Below, one piece after another: positions 33,714 through 42,334 of a DNA stretch of 50,277 nt (position 1 is its first letter; each line of letters starts with the position of its first letter). The stretch comes from Staphylococcus pettenkoferi (GTDB lineage Bacteria; Bacillota; Bacilli; Staphylococcales; Staphylococcaceae). The position numbers and the translations under genes were made by a program. Location of the stretch: assembly GCF_002902685.1 (NCBI RefSeq), contig NZ_PPRN01000002.1:1-50277 (forward strand), in the 5' to 3' direction. Under the pieces are notes generated by a model. It was not told where the DNA came from and made no database searches. It saw only the letters and a list, made by a program, of their open reading frames with translations.

Positions 33714-35711
33714 TTATCTTTCTCGATCCCAATAACGTACGCGTTCGAATGCTTGAACGATAGCTGTTGGATCATCTGAAGTGATGACACCTGGCGCGTC
33801 AAAGTTCACTTTACTGTTTGCCATTTGTTCTTTCGCTTTCTCGTTCACAACAATTGGTTTGTTGTGTTTGTATGCGAGTTCCGCAAACTCTTCAGCTGCA
33901 GGATGCATATCTGAACCATCTGAAATCACGATCAAGCTATCGAAGAGTGTTGGATGTGCAGTGTCGTATGTTTCAGTGATACCGAAGTCTTCAGAAATTG
34001 CTTTAGGGTGTGCACCGACAAAGGCATAGTTAAGATGTTTGTCTGCGAAGACTTGTGCATAAGATTTCAATGTTTCTTCACTGATATCACCGTTTGTCGC
34101 TACTGCTACTGAGTGACCTTCGAGTGGAATGTTATATTTCGTCATTGTGAGTTGGCTATCTTTCGCATCTGTTTGAACTTCTTCATTTTCTTCAGGAAGC
34201 TCAACGCCGACATTCTCTGCAACGCGTTCTGCGAGTTCACGGTCAACTTTATTCAATTGATTTACCGCATTTTGCTTAACGCCAATGTCTTTACATTTAC
34301 CGATTTCGAATGAGAAACCATCGACAGTGTGGTCGAATTCAGGTTGCGTTAAACTGTTGAGATACAGTTTCGCTTGAGTGTAGTAATCCTTAAAGCTTTC
34401 ACTACGTTTGCGAATCTTGCGACCTTCCACTTTTTCTTGATAGTGCTCATAACCGCCTTCTTCACGTGGCGTTGTATGAGGATCGTTGTTATTAAGATAG
34501 TTTTTATGATAAGCCGTTTGACCTTCATGCTTGTTCATTTGATGCATACCGTCACGTTGGTTGTTATGCACTTCGTTCACTGGGCGGTTGATAGGAATTT
34601 GGTTAAAATTAGGTCCGCCAAGTCTTGAAATTTGAGTATCTGTATATGAGAATAAACGACCTTGTAATAATGGGTCATTTGAGAAATCGATACCAGGAAC
34701 GATATGACCAGGGTGGAATGCAGCTTGTTCTGTTTCATCAAAAACGTTTGTAACGTTTTGATTTAACGTCATTTTACCTACAATCTTCACAGGAACTTGA
34801 TCTTCTGGCCAAATCTTAGTTGGATCTAAGATATCAAAGTCGAAATCAAATTCTTGTTCTGGACGGATGATTTGTAAGCCTAATTCCCATTCAGGATAGT
34901 CGCCTTTCTCGATAGATTCGTATAAGTCTTTACGGTGGAAGTCGACATCTTTACCGTGAAGGATTTGCGCTTCATCCCACACAAGTGATTCAAGACCTTG
35001 TTTCGGTTTCCAATGGAATTTCACGAAGTAAGATTGACCTTCTTTATTCACTAAGCGGAATGTGTGAATGCCGAAACCTTCCATTTGTCTAAAGTTCTTC
35101 GGAATACCGCGGTCACTCATTGCCCACACTGCAGTATGAGTTGACTCAGGGTTCTGAGCGAAGAAATCCCAGAATGTATCGTGCGCTGAACCACCTTGAG
35201 GTACTTCGTTATGAGGTTCAGGTTTTACCGCATGAATTAAATCAGGGAATTTAATTGCATCTTGGATAAAGAAGACTGGTATGTTGTTACCTACGAGGTC
35301 AAAGATACCTTCGTCTGTGTAGAATTTCGTCGCGAAACCGCGTACGTCACGCACTGTATCAGGTGAACCTTTAGAACCTTGAACAGTTGAGAATCTTACA
35401 AAGACAGGTGTTGTTTTTTCAGGATGAGTTAAGAAATCAGCTGATGTATATTCAGATAAGTCTTCATATACTTGGAACTCCCCGTGTGCACCGAAACCAC
35501 GCGCGTGCACGATACGTTCAGGAATACGTTCGTGGTCGAAATGCATGATTTTTTCTCTGAAATGAAAGTCTTCAAGTAGACTTGGACCACGATCGCCGAC
35601 TGTTAATGTGTTTTCATCTTCACTAATTTTCACGCCATTATTCGTCGTCATGGCTTGTTGATCATTATTTTTACGAAATTGTTGCAATTGTTCTTGCTTT
35701 TTATTAGACAT
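33714..35711 (-). CDS. katE: Large-subunit (clade II) catalase
   Basis: Heme catalase of 665 residues that turns H2O2 into water and oxygen. Distal His69 (IVHARGFGAHG) and the Asn in VGNNIPVFF are present, as is the heme-ligand Tyr region RLFSYTDTQISRLGGPNF. Residues about 515-660 form the extra C-terminal flavodoxin/DJ-1-like domain (HSVAVATNGDIS, SLIVISDGSDMHP) that marks clade II enzymes such as E. coli HPII and B. subtilis KatE. The usual staphylococcal KatA is about 505 residues without it. It stands next to ahpCF but is transcribed alone. GGGGGA precedes the ATG. Confidence 0.93.
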   Translation of the reverse strand: MSNKKQEQLQQFRKNNDQQAMTTNNGVKISEDENTLTVGDRGPSLLEDFHFREKIMHFDHERIPERIVHARGFGAHGEFQVYEDLSEYTSADFLTHPEKTTPVFVRFSTVQGSKGSPDTVRDVRGFATKFYTDEGIFDLVGNNIPVFFIQDAIKFPDLIHAVKPEPHNEVPQGGSAHDTFWDFFAQNPESTHTAVWAMSDRGIPKNFRQMEGFGIHTFRLVNKEGQSYFVKFHWKPKQGLESLVWDEAQILHGKDVDFHRKDLYESIEKGDYPEWELGLQIIRPEQEFDFDFDILDPTKIWPEDQVPVKIVGKMTLNQNVTNVFDETEQAAFHPGHIVPGIDFSNDPLLQGRLFSYTDTQISRLGGPNFNQIPINRPVNEVHNNQRDGMHQMNKHEGQTAYHKNYLNNNDPHTTPREEGGYEHYQEKVEGRKIRKRSESFKDYYTQAKLYLNSLTQPEFDHTVDGFSFEIGKCKDIGVKQNAVNQLNKVDRELAERVAENVGVELPEENEEVQTDAKDSQLTMTKYNIPLEGHSVAVATNGDISEETLKSYAQVFADKHLNYAFVGAHPKAISEDFGITETYDTAHPTLFDSLIVISDGSDMHPAAEEFAELAYKHNKPIVVNEKAKEQMANSKVNFDAPGVITSDDPTAIVQAFERVRYWDRER

Positions 35712-35867
35712 ACTATTCCCCCACTTTCTTACTGTTTTTATTCCACGATTATTAAAAACAAAACGTTATTCAAAGCGACAGTGAATTGAAATAGCGTGTT
35801 ATTCATTGGGTGTTTAAAAGTGTTGTTTACGAGGAATAAAAGGGGAGTTCGTTAATGCAGAAGAAAA

Positions 35868-35905
35868 TCCCAGTTATTCTCTATATGAGCTGGGATAACT
35901 GGGAA
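35868..35905 (-). terminator. Terminator after the hydratase-like gene
   Basis: TCCCAGTTAT pairs with ATAACTGGGA, tail TTTTCTTCT on the minus strand. Confidence 0.75.
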
Positions 35906-35931
35906 GTATGTCTTGCTCTCATTTATCAAAC

Positions 35932-36708
35932 TTATTTAAACGTTACTTTAACACTACCGACATCTGAATAAGACGCGTCGTAAGTGCCTTTTTTAACTGG
36001 AATTGGAGAGATAAAGGTACCAGAAGAAATCACTTGTCCGGCTTTCAATTGTTTGCCGTGATCCGCAAGTTTCTTCGCTAACCACTGTACAGATTTCACC
36101 GGGTTGCCAAGGACTTCAGTTGAGTCTCCAGTTTCGATTTCTTCGCCGTTGAATGATAGAGATAACTGAATGTCAGCGAATTTATCGTAAGAGAGTGGCG
36201 CGACTTCTTCTCCAACGACAATTAACCCTGTAGCTGTATTGTCCGCAAGTAAGTCACCGAGTGTGAAGTTAGGGAACCAGTCTTGATAGCGTGCGTCTGG
36301 CACTTCGATACCTGGTGCGATGCGTACGCTATCTAACACTTCTTCGGCACTTGGGTCTTGGGGTAAGTCTGCCGTTAGTATAAACATGATTTCTGGTTCA
36401 ATGAGTGGGTCAAATAACTCAGAAACTGCGATTTCACTCTCATGTTTAAAGACCTTATTTGATAGTATTGTGCCATATGCAGGTTCATGTGTGTTGGCGA
36501 TACTTTGTGTAGCGGCGCTTGTCATGCTGACTTTGTAGCCGGCCACCTCGACGTTCTGTGCATCTTTAAGTTGCTCGATGAGTAAGTCTTGTGTTGCGTA
36601 AGCTTCAGGCTCAGACAGTTCTACACTTTTACTGATAAAAGGGATTGGTTCGTGATCCTGAAAAGCTTTGAATAATTGTTGTGCAACCGTTTGATTGCCT
36701 TGTGTCAT
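35932..36708 (-). CDS. 2-keto-4-pentenoate hydratase / oxalocrotonate decarboxylase-like protein
   Basis: Enzyme of 258 residues in the FAA-hydrolase-related MhpD family. Family traits are visible: VAGYKVSMTSAATQ near the middle, the metal-binding acidic patch IEPEIMF, and PGIEVPDARYQDW. A GNPVKSVQWLAKKL segment lies near the C-terminus. Relatives act in meta-cleavage pathways of aromatic breakdown; no such pathway is present nearby, so the substrate is unclear. ATG at 36708 has GGGAGAG upstream; longer frames open with an unlikely hydrophobic string. A CodY-like AGAATTCTGAAAATT (36728-36742, 12 of 15) lies just upstream. Confidence 0.8.
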   Translation of the reverse strand: MTQGNQTVAQQLFKAFQDHEPIPFISKSVELSEPEAYATQDLLIEQLKDAQNVEVAGYKVSMTSAATQSIANTHEPAYGTILSNKVFKHESEIAVSELFDPLIEPEIMFILTADLPQDPSAEEVLDSVRIAPGIEVPDARYQDWFPNFTLGDLLADNTATGLIVVGEEVAPLSYDKFADIQLSLSFNGEEIETGDSTEVLGNPVKSVQWLAKKLADHGKQLKAGQVISSGTFISPIPVKKGTYDASYSDVGSVKVTFK

Positions 36709-36727
36709 ATAACATCTCTCCCGATTT

Positions 36728-36742
36728 AGAATTCTGAAAATT
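36728..36742. promoter_or_regulatory. Weak CodY-like box
   Basis: AGAATTCTGAAAATT matches 12 of 15 positions of AATTTTCWGAAAATT, 20 bp before the hydratase-like start codon. Consensus match only. Confidence 0.3.
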
Positions 36743-36853
36743 GTTACTAATATCTTAACGATAAATACACAATTATGCAATGGAAGAGCCGAAATTGACC
36801 ATGCAATATTGAATTGAGTTCACATTTTACCGGAAGAAGAATTCGCTTTCGCA

Positions 36854-36879
36854 GTTTGTTTAGCGGCTAAATAGGGTAA
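36854..36879 (+). promoter_or_regulatory. Possible SigB promoter of nfrA
   Basis: GTTTGT (36854-36859) and GGGTAA (36874-36879) are separated by 14 bases, close to the SigB pattern GTTTAA-N12-15-GGGTAT. It lies about 50 bp before the nfrA start. Confidence 0.45.
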
Positions 36880-36931
36880 AATAATATCAATCATCAACCG
36901 ATAGAAATTGGATGCATAAAGGAGTGAAAGC

Positions 36932-37687
36932 ATGGGGGACTATGTTTACAACTTATTAACACAACATCACTCAGTCAGACGGTTTAAAGACCAACCGCTC
37001 CCTGAATCTGATGTTCAACACATCGTGGAAGCAGGCCAAGCAGCTTCAACGTCTAGCTACTTACAAACATACTCTGTCATTGGTATTGACGATCTTCAAG
37101 TCAAAGAGAGCTTGAAAGAAGTTTCTGGGCAGCCGTATGTAGAAGAGAATGGTTATTTATTCGTCTTCGTCATGGACTATTATAGACATTCGGTCATGGA
37201 TGATGAACGTCAAGAAGACTTGAAAGAGGCGTTTGGCTCTACTGAGAACTTACTCGTAGGGTCTATCGATGTCGCGTTATTGGCTCAAAATATGGCAGTC
37301 ACTGCTGAAGATATGGGCTATGGCATCGTCTATCTTGGCTCATTGCGTAATGATGTTGCGCGTGTGAAAGAAATCTTAGACCTCCCTGACTATACCTTCC
37401 CACTATTTGGTATGGCAGTAGGTGTGCCAGCGGATAACGAGAATGGTTCACCTAAACCGAGACTTCCTTTCGAAGCGGTCTTCCATAAAAACAAATATAT
37501 TCATGATAAGACACAACATCGTCAGTTATTGAGACGTTACGATCAAACGGTAAGTGATTATTACCGTCAACGTACGAATGGAGAAAGAACGGAAACTTGG
37601 TCTAACCAAGTGATTAACTTTATGAGTACGAAACAACGTCTTGATATGTTAGATGAGTTGAACAAATCAGGATTTGTGAAGAAGTAA
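36932..37687 (+). CDS. nfrA: NADPH-dependent FMN oxidoreductase (NfrA type)
   Basis: Nitroreductase-fold flavoenzyme of 251 residues, which reduces flavins, nitro compounds and disulfides with NADPH. The start LLTQHHSVRRFKDQPLPE and the central GSIDVALLAQNMAVTAEDMG are typical. The C-terminal extension YDKTQHRQ-type region places it in the NfrA/NfsA group. In S. aureus it responds to disulfide and oxidative stress and lies near ahpFC, as here. AAAGGAG precedes ATG. A SigB-like sequence lies upstream. Confidence 0.9.
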   Translation: MGDYVYNLLTQHHSVRRFKDQPLPESDVQHIVEAGQAASTSSYLQTYSVIGIDDLQVKESLKEVSGQPYVEENGYLFVFVMDYYRHSVMDDERQEDLKEAFGSTENLLVGSIDVALLAQNMAVTAEDMGYGIVYLGSLRNDVARVKEILDLPDYTFPLFGMAVGVPADNENGSPKPRLPFEAVFHKNKYIHDKTQHRQLLRRYDQTVSDYYRQRTNGERTETWSNQVINFMSTKQRLDMLDELNKSGFVKK

Positions 37688-37856
37688 GGAGATAGAGGGC
37701 TCTGTGTAGACGTTTGATAAAGTGAAATAGAAACGGATACGCTGAGTCCTTTTTAAACATATAAGCCTCAGAATGATTGAAACTGTGCCTCTACAGTAAA
37801 TACTATTCAATCGTCATCGCTACTTAAGCTATATTCAACGTAAGGAGTTGAGCCGC

Positions 37857-38441
37857 ATGTCGCTATTACAACAACTCTATCGAAAGCTACACGACGCCCT
37901 GAATGGCTCTGTGACACGCAACCCGTTTGCAGATTATACAGAACCTAAGATTAGCACGGAAGATTTAGAAGAAGGGTGGAAGAAGTATACACGTAAGGTC
38001 GCGATTAGTGTCAGTACTTGCGTGGATAACACGGCTGAGCGTATCTTTATCCTCATTTCCTTTAAAAAGCACCAACCGAATATGGATATCTTCTTTCAAA
38101 TGAATGGACGACTGATGATGTGGAATGATCTAGATGATCCTACATATAAACAACGTTTGTATGATCAAGTGATTTCGCAAGCGCCAAAGTTAGTAGGGTT
38201 AGTTCAGAAAGCCTATCGACGTTCTCATGCGACACCGCTCACTTATACCCAAATCCAATATGAATTTGAGTCAGGAACAATTTACTCACGTGATGTCACG
38301 TCAAAGTGTGTCGAAAGCCAGCTTGATCGCACGCCTGCGTTTCTACAATGGTTTGACGATGTGGAGGAAGAATCTAGACGTTTAACCTTAGATAGTCAGA
38401 AGGAAATGACGTGGGGACCATTTCAATCTCATTATAAATAA
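37857..38441 (+). CDS. Hypothetical protein (194 residues)
   Basis: Soluble protein that I do not recognise. It has a Leu/Arg-rich start (SLLQQLYRKLHDALNGS), a middle beta-like segment (FILISFKKHQPNMDIFFQMNG) and an acidic/aromatic C-terminus. No cofactor or catalytic motif is seen, and there is no signal peptide or membrane helix. ATG at 37857 follows AAGGAG by 9 bases; an in-frame TTG at 37848 is too close. It sits between nfrA and the converging tcyP. Confidence 0.65.
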   Translation: MSLLQQLYRKLHDALNGSVTRNPFADYTEPKISTEDLEEGWKKYTRKVAISVSTCVDNTAERIFILISFKKHQPNMDIFFQMNGRLMMWNDLDDPTYKQRLYDQVISQAPKLVGLVQKAYRRSHATPLTYTQIQYEFESGTIYSRDVTSKCVESQLDRTPAFLQWFDDVEEESRRLTLDSQKEMTWGPFQSHYK

Positions 38442-38514
38442 CAAGCACTCTAACAAAGGGTCATTGTCATGTGACGATTACCTAAGTTAGAGTGCTTTAA
38501 TTTAATCTATAAGA

Positions 38515-39909
38515 TTATGAGTTCTGAGAAGACAATTCGTCGTAGTGACGACTATTGTACGTCTCTTTGTCTAAGTGATTTGTTAATTTCGCTGTACCTG
38601 CACCTGCAAGCATAGAGTCGTTAACGTTTAATGCGGTACGACCCATGTCGATGAGCGGTTCAACTGAGATGAGTACCCCAGCGAGCGCGACTGGTAAGTT
38701 TAAAGCAGATAGGACGATGATAGATGCGAATGTCGCACCACCGCCGACACCTGCAACACCAAATGAACTAATGATAACGATACCGATGACACTCAAGATA
38801 AATTGAGGTGTGATATCGACGTTTGCTGCTGGTGCTACCATGACTGCGAGCATTGCTGGATAAATACCTGCACAACCATTTTGACCGATAGATAAGCCGA
38901 ATGATGCAGAGAAGTTAGCAATACCATCGGGTACACCTAAACGTGCTTTCTGAGTTTGGATGTTGAGTGGTAAAGCACCGGCACTTGAACGAGAAGTAAA
39001 CGCGAACAAGAGCACTTCTGCAGTCTTTTTAACAAATGTGGCAGGGTTTAAACCAAGCAGTGACACGATAAGTAAGTGAATGAGATACATCACTATCAAC
39101 GCTGCATAAGATGCAATGACGAATTTACCTAACGTCCAAATCGCTCCAAAGTCACTCGTCATAATCGTATTCGCAATAATTGCCAAGATACCGTATGGTG
39201 TAAGGCGCAATACGAAAGTTACGATAGACATCACGATAGAATAAACTGCGTCGATACCGCGTTTGAGTAAGTTACCGTGCTCAGGTTGTTTACGCATCAC
39301 ACGTAAGAACGCAAAGCCGATAAATGCCGCAAAGATTACAACCGCGATCGTAGACGTAGTACGTTGACCTGTGAAGTCTAAGAATGGATTAGATGGCAGT
39401 AACTCTAATATTTGTTGAGGTAACGTATTTGCCGTCATATCTTTCGCTTGTTTAGCGATTTCGCTACCACGAGAATTTTCAGCACTACCGAGATCGATAG
39501 TAGATGCATCGAGATGGAAGATGAGCGCTGATAAGATTCCGATAATTGCAGCGATGGCTACGGTACCAATTAAGAAGATAAAGATAAATGTACCGATCTT
39601 CGCGAATTTCTCGCCAATCTTGATCTTCGTAAAAGCAGAAACGATAGAAACAAAGATAAGTGGCATAACGATCATTTGAAGTAACGCTACATAGCCGTCA
39701 CCAATGATGCTAAACCAATCTGAAGTTTGTTTAGTAACGTGAGAATCCGCACCGTAAATTAAATGTAGAATGATACCAAAGATGATACCAATTGCTAACG
39801 CAGAAAAAACACGTTTAGGGAATGAAACGTGCTTTCTTGCCATTACATTTAAACCGATAAGGAAAGCCACGAGTATAATAATGTTAATAATAATTAATAA
39901 CGTATTCAT
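38515..39909 (-). CDS. tcyP: L-cystine uptake transporter (DAACS family)
   Basis: Symporter of 464 residues in the dicarboxylate/amino acid:cation family, TcyP type. About eight helices are visible, with the DAACS signature near VVFVSIVSAFTKI (about 85-100). The substrate-binding reentrant region FTSRSSAGALPLNIQ and the serine/glycine-rich VAGVGGGATFASI are typical. It imports cystine, tying this region to sulfur supply. The ribosome binding site is weak. An imperfect dyad, CGATATACA (39960-39968)/TGTATATCG (39986-39994), lies about 50 bp upstream and could be a CymR-type operator. Confidence 0.93.
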   Translation of the reverse strand: MNTLLIIINIIILVAFLIGLNVMARKHVSFPKRVFSALAIGIIFGIILHLIYGADSHVTKQTSDWFSIIGDGYVALLQMIVMPLIFVSIVSAFTKIKIGEKFAKIGTFIFIFLIGTVAIAAIIGILSALIFHLDASTIDLGSAENSRGSEIAKQAKDMTANTLPQQILELLPSNPFLDFTGQRTTSTIAVVIFAAFIGFAFLRVMRKQPEHGNLLKRGIDAVYSIVMSIVTFVLRLTPYGILAIIANTIMTSDFGAIWTLGKFVIASYAALIVMYLIHLLIVSLLGLNPATFVKKTAEVLLFAFTSRSSAGALPLNIQTQKARLGVPDGIANFSASFGLSIGQNGCAGIYPAMLAVMVAPAANVDITPQFILSVIGIVIISSFGVAGVGGGATFASIIVLSALNLPVALAGVLISVEPLIDMGRTALNVNDSMLAGAGTAKLTNHLDKETYNSRHYDELSSQNS

Positions 39910-39959
39910 TATTAATCAACCCACGCTTTCTATTTATATTATGGTTAAAGGGGTAATTC

Positions 39960-39994
39960 CGATATACATACTAAGGATAATACTTTGTATATCG
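39960..39994 (-). promoter_or_regulatory. Dyad upstream of tcyP
   Basis: CGATATACA and TGTATATCG form a 9-bp inverted repeat. A plus-strand AATTCCGATA overlaps it, similar to elements bound by the cysteine regulator CymR. The CymR assignment is a guess from context. Confidence 0.4.
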
Positions 39995-40398
39995 TAAATC
40001 AAGAAGAAATTTTGGAGCAGGATAGAAGTAGTAATTTCATAGTATTGCTCCCGCGAAATTGATTTGAATACAAAAAAGGATGCGTTCTTTTTGAATCTAT
40101 CCAAATATCGCATTTCTCTTGGTCAATTTTTGCCCTGTACTATCTACAATTCATGCCGCTTACTAAATGAACATAAATTTGTACATATATTGAGACACGA
40201 TACAAAAGCCATTCTGTGGAATGTTTCGCGTAAGAATATCGGATGGAGCGCAAAACAATGCAGAATGGCTTATTGTAAATTTGAGAAGCTACATTTCATT
40301 GTGAAACAGAAACAGAAATTAAGGCTTAGTTATTTGGCAAACATATCTTCTCATCATATTGAAGCTAATTTACTTCTTCACCGCATGCACGATATAGT
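39995..40398. other. Long gene-free region with hairpins
   Basis: About 400 bp. A plus-strand frame starting at 40064 looks composed of spacer, overlaps the methyltransferase gene and lacks a ribosome binding site. Hairpins: GGAGCA/TGCTCC (40014-40051) and AGCCATTCTG (40207-40216)/CAGAATGGCT (40261-40270). The latter has a TTTT tail on the minus strand, so it may end the scdA-methyltransferase transcript. Confidence 0.45.
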
Positions 40399-41124
40399 TC
40401 ATATTTTTTTATATCGTTTCATCGTTCTAAACATCGTAAAGAACATGTTGCGATTCTCTTTCTTCAGTGCATTTTTAACAATCTTCATCGTGCCAAAGAG
40501 ACCTTCGTCATACAACATGCCTGCAGGTGTCATAAGTGTAAGTTCGCCGATGTGAGATTCAATTTGACTGAAGCGGCTATCTTTAAAGAGTTGATACCAC
40601 TCTGCGGTAGGGAGCGGTGTAACTTTCACATTGATCGCAGAACTCAAGTTCTCGACAATTTCTTCTTTCTGAGCGAGATTTATAATAGCGATATCGTGTG
40701 TTAAGAGAATACCGCCTGGTTTCAACACACGATAGTATTCTCTCAGTGCTTGAACTTTCGCCTTTAGCGGTAACATCGTCAACATTGCTTCATTAAGAAT
40801 AATGTCGAACTGCTCGTCTTCGAAAGGCAGATTCATCGCATTCGCTTTCTGTACGTGTATCAAATGCGATAAGTTCGCTGCCTCTACGTTCTTCTGACCT
40901 TGCTGTAACGCTTTCGCATTGAGATCGACGCCTTCGATGTTACAACCATACGTCTTAGCTAGTTGGATTGCCGTCGTACACATGTTACATCCCACTTCTA
41001 AGACACGTTTATCTTTTGTAAAATGCCCTTTCTTAATGAGCCAGTCGGTAGCTTTGCGACCACCAGGTCTAAGACGTTTTTTACCTAATTTGGCTAAAAA
41101 TGTATGGCCAGCTTCTTTCTTCAT
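40399..41124 (-). CDS. Class I SAM-dependent methyltransferase
   Basis: Methyltransferase of 241 residues. Motif I is VLEVGCNMCTTAI (about 41-53), the acidic strand-2 end is IEGVDLNAKAL, and PFEDEQFDIILNEAML and VLKPGGILLTHD are the later motifs. This is the UbiE/Coq5-like small-molecule group. Substrate unknown. It starts 16 bp after the scdA stop, so both are made from one transcript under the scdA promoter. A link with iron or NO stress is inferred from that operon. CGAGGAATG lies upstream of the ATG. Confidence 0.82.
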   Translation of the reverse strand: MKKEAGHTFLAKLGKKRLRPGGRKATDWLIKKGHFTKDKRVLEVGCNMCTTAIQLAKTYGCNIEGVDLNAKALQQGQKNVEAANLSHLIHVQKANAMNLPFEDEQFDIILNEAMLTMLPLKAKVQALREYYRVLKPGGILLTHDIAIINLAQKEEIVENLSSAINVKVTPLPTAEWYQLFKDSRFSQIESHIGELTLMTPAGMLYDEGLFGTMKIVKNALKKENRNMFFTMFRTMKRYKKI

Positions 41125-41140
41125 TGTGCATCATTCCTCG

Positions 41141-41830
41141 TTAGTCATTCGCTAATGGTTGATATTTCTTAAACAAGACGTGGTTTTCTAAGTGAACATG
41201 TTCGTGCGTTTCGTGTTCTAAATGCTCTAAGCGGTGATAGACGAGTCGCCATGTACCACACGCTTCAGCTGGGGGTTGATAATCGTTAGTTATTGAACGA
41301 ATATTTTGTAGTAATTGACCTACTTCTTGATGCTCATCGACTAATTCGTTGATAATTTTTGAAGGATCAGCTACCTCTTCCCCGGCGGATAGAGCGCGTA
41401 GTTGAGGGAATGATTCTTGATCTTCCTCCTCAATATGGTCTAACAGCGCTTCTTTGAGTTGTGTATAGAGTGATTTTAACTCCACGAGATATGGGTGATT
41501 TGGCCCATGCACTTTCGCTAATTTCGTAACGTAAGGGGTTAAATTCTTAAATTCCTCTCTAAGCGGTTGGTGGAAGCGGGCTTGAATATATTGAATGAGA
41601 GATGGGCCGTCTAAATATTTCACATTAATCGTACCCGGCTCTTCAGTTTGATCAATACTATTTAACTCTTGTAACAACGTGTCTAAATCGACCCTCTTGT
41701 TATTGCGTGCAGCTTCTTCGATAGGAATGTCGCCACCACAACAGAAATCGATACCATAACGACGAAAGATGTCAGCGCTCTTAGGAACGTCTGTAACGAC
41801 ATCTGCAACGTGCTGTGTTTGTTGTATCAT
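41141..41830 (-). CDS. scdA: Iron-sulfur cluster repair di-iron protein ScdA (RIC)
   Basis: Di-iron repair protein of 229 residues that mends Fe-S clusters damaged by NO and H2O2. The N-terminal ScdA_N domain has the paired Cys30-Cys31 in IDFCCGGD. The C-terminal hemerythrin-like four-helix domain carries the His/Glu ligands in [34 protein letters not shown] and [13 protein letters not shown]. Length is normal for the family. The upstream region has a 14 of 15 Fur box and an NreC-like palindrome. It is operonic with a methyltransferase. AGGAGGACAT precedes the ATG. Confidence 0.95.
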   Translation of the reverse strand: MIQQTQHVADVVTDVPKSADIFRRYGIDFCCGGDIPIEEAARNNKRVDLDTLLQELNSIDQTEEPGTINVKYLDGPSLIQYIQARFHQPLREEFKNLTPYVTKLAKVHGPNHPYLVELKSLYTQLKEALLDHIEEEDQESFPQLRALSAGEEVADPSKIINELVDEHQEVGQLLQNIRSITNDYQPPAEACGTWRLVYHRLEHLEHETHEHVHLENHVLFKKYQPLAND

Positions 41831-41884
41831 GTTATGTCCTCCTCACTAGATTATGGGTTCTTTCTATAACTTAAGTATATTACA

Positions 41885-41899
41885 TGAGAATGATTATCA
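41885..41899. promoter_or_regulatory. Fur box upstream of scdA
   Basis: TGAGAATGATTATCA differs from the 7-1-7 Fur box TGATAATGATTATCA at one base. On the minus strand it overlaps TTGATA, a likely -35 element, with TATACT 15 bases downstream. Iron-replete repression of scdA is the prediction. Confidence 0.7.
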
Positions 41900-41903
41900 A
41901 TAT

Positions 41904-41917
41904 TAGGGAAAACCATA
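41904..41917. promoter_or_regulatory. NreC-like site upstream of scdA
   Basis: TAGGG-AAAA-CCATA matches TAGGG-N4-CCCTA at 9 of the 10 defined positions, and lies just upstream of the putative -35 box and beside the Fur box. This resembles the perfect sites before hmp. Confidence 0.45.
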
Positions 41918-42122
41918 ATTATAGTGAGGGAATGACCTTAACAGTTAAGAGGTAATGCTATTTTTATACAAATGAGTAAAGGTAAAAGCGCACTTAAAAT
42001 CTTGGTAAAGGCATGAAAATGAAAGGGAGAAGTGTACTACAAAAGAAAAATGAAGAGTTTGGGTCAATAAGAAAAAAGCATGCGAATGAGAAGAAAGTAA
42101 TAATTAAATGATTTATAAGTTC

Positions 42123-42262
42123 ATTTTTCAATGTCGACTCGAGACGCTTGATGGATTTAAGACCACAACGAAAATCCATTCTTCAAGCTCTTTGAGCGAG
42201 AAGAATTAGTTGAGTGTGGTTCCACGTAGTAGATTTCTGTGCTTCTCCCAAGCAAGCGAGAG
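42123..42262 (+). repeat. Structured intergenic repeat, copy 3 (with a 25-bp insertion)
   Basis: The core runs from CTCGAG (42138) to CAAGCGAGAG (42253-42262). Left flank TTTTTCAATGT (42124-42134) matches that of copy 2. The right arm after TGTGGT is interrupted by about 25 bp (42221-42245) before the closing CAAGCG. In the central hairpin A66 of copy 1 is G here and closes an extra C-G pair. Confidence 0.82.
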
Positions 42263-42272
42263 TCAAAGATAA

Positions 42273-42316
42273 AAATAAAACGAGCCACGGACGTCAATCA
42301 ATGTCTGAGACTCGTT
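42273..42316 (-). terminator. Terminator after the HTH/coiled-coil gene
   Basis: AACGAG/CTCGTT with inner GAC/GTC pairs, followed on the minus strand by TTTTATTTTT. Confidence 0.8.
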
Positions 42317-42334
42317 ACTACTTCGAAATAAGGA

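Noticed and set aside
35712..35830. SigB promoter before the catalase gene
   Set aside because: GTTTTG-N12-GTGGAA matches the -10 part poorly.
40064..40555. Plus-strand frame of 163 codons
   Set aside because: No ribosome binding site, composition of spacer, and its 3' part lies over the methyltransferase gene on the other strand.
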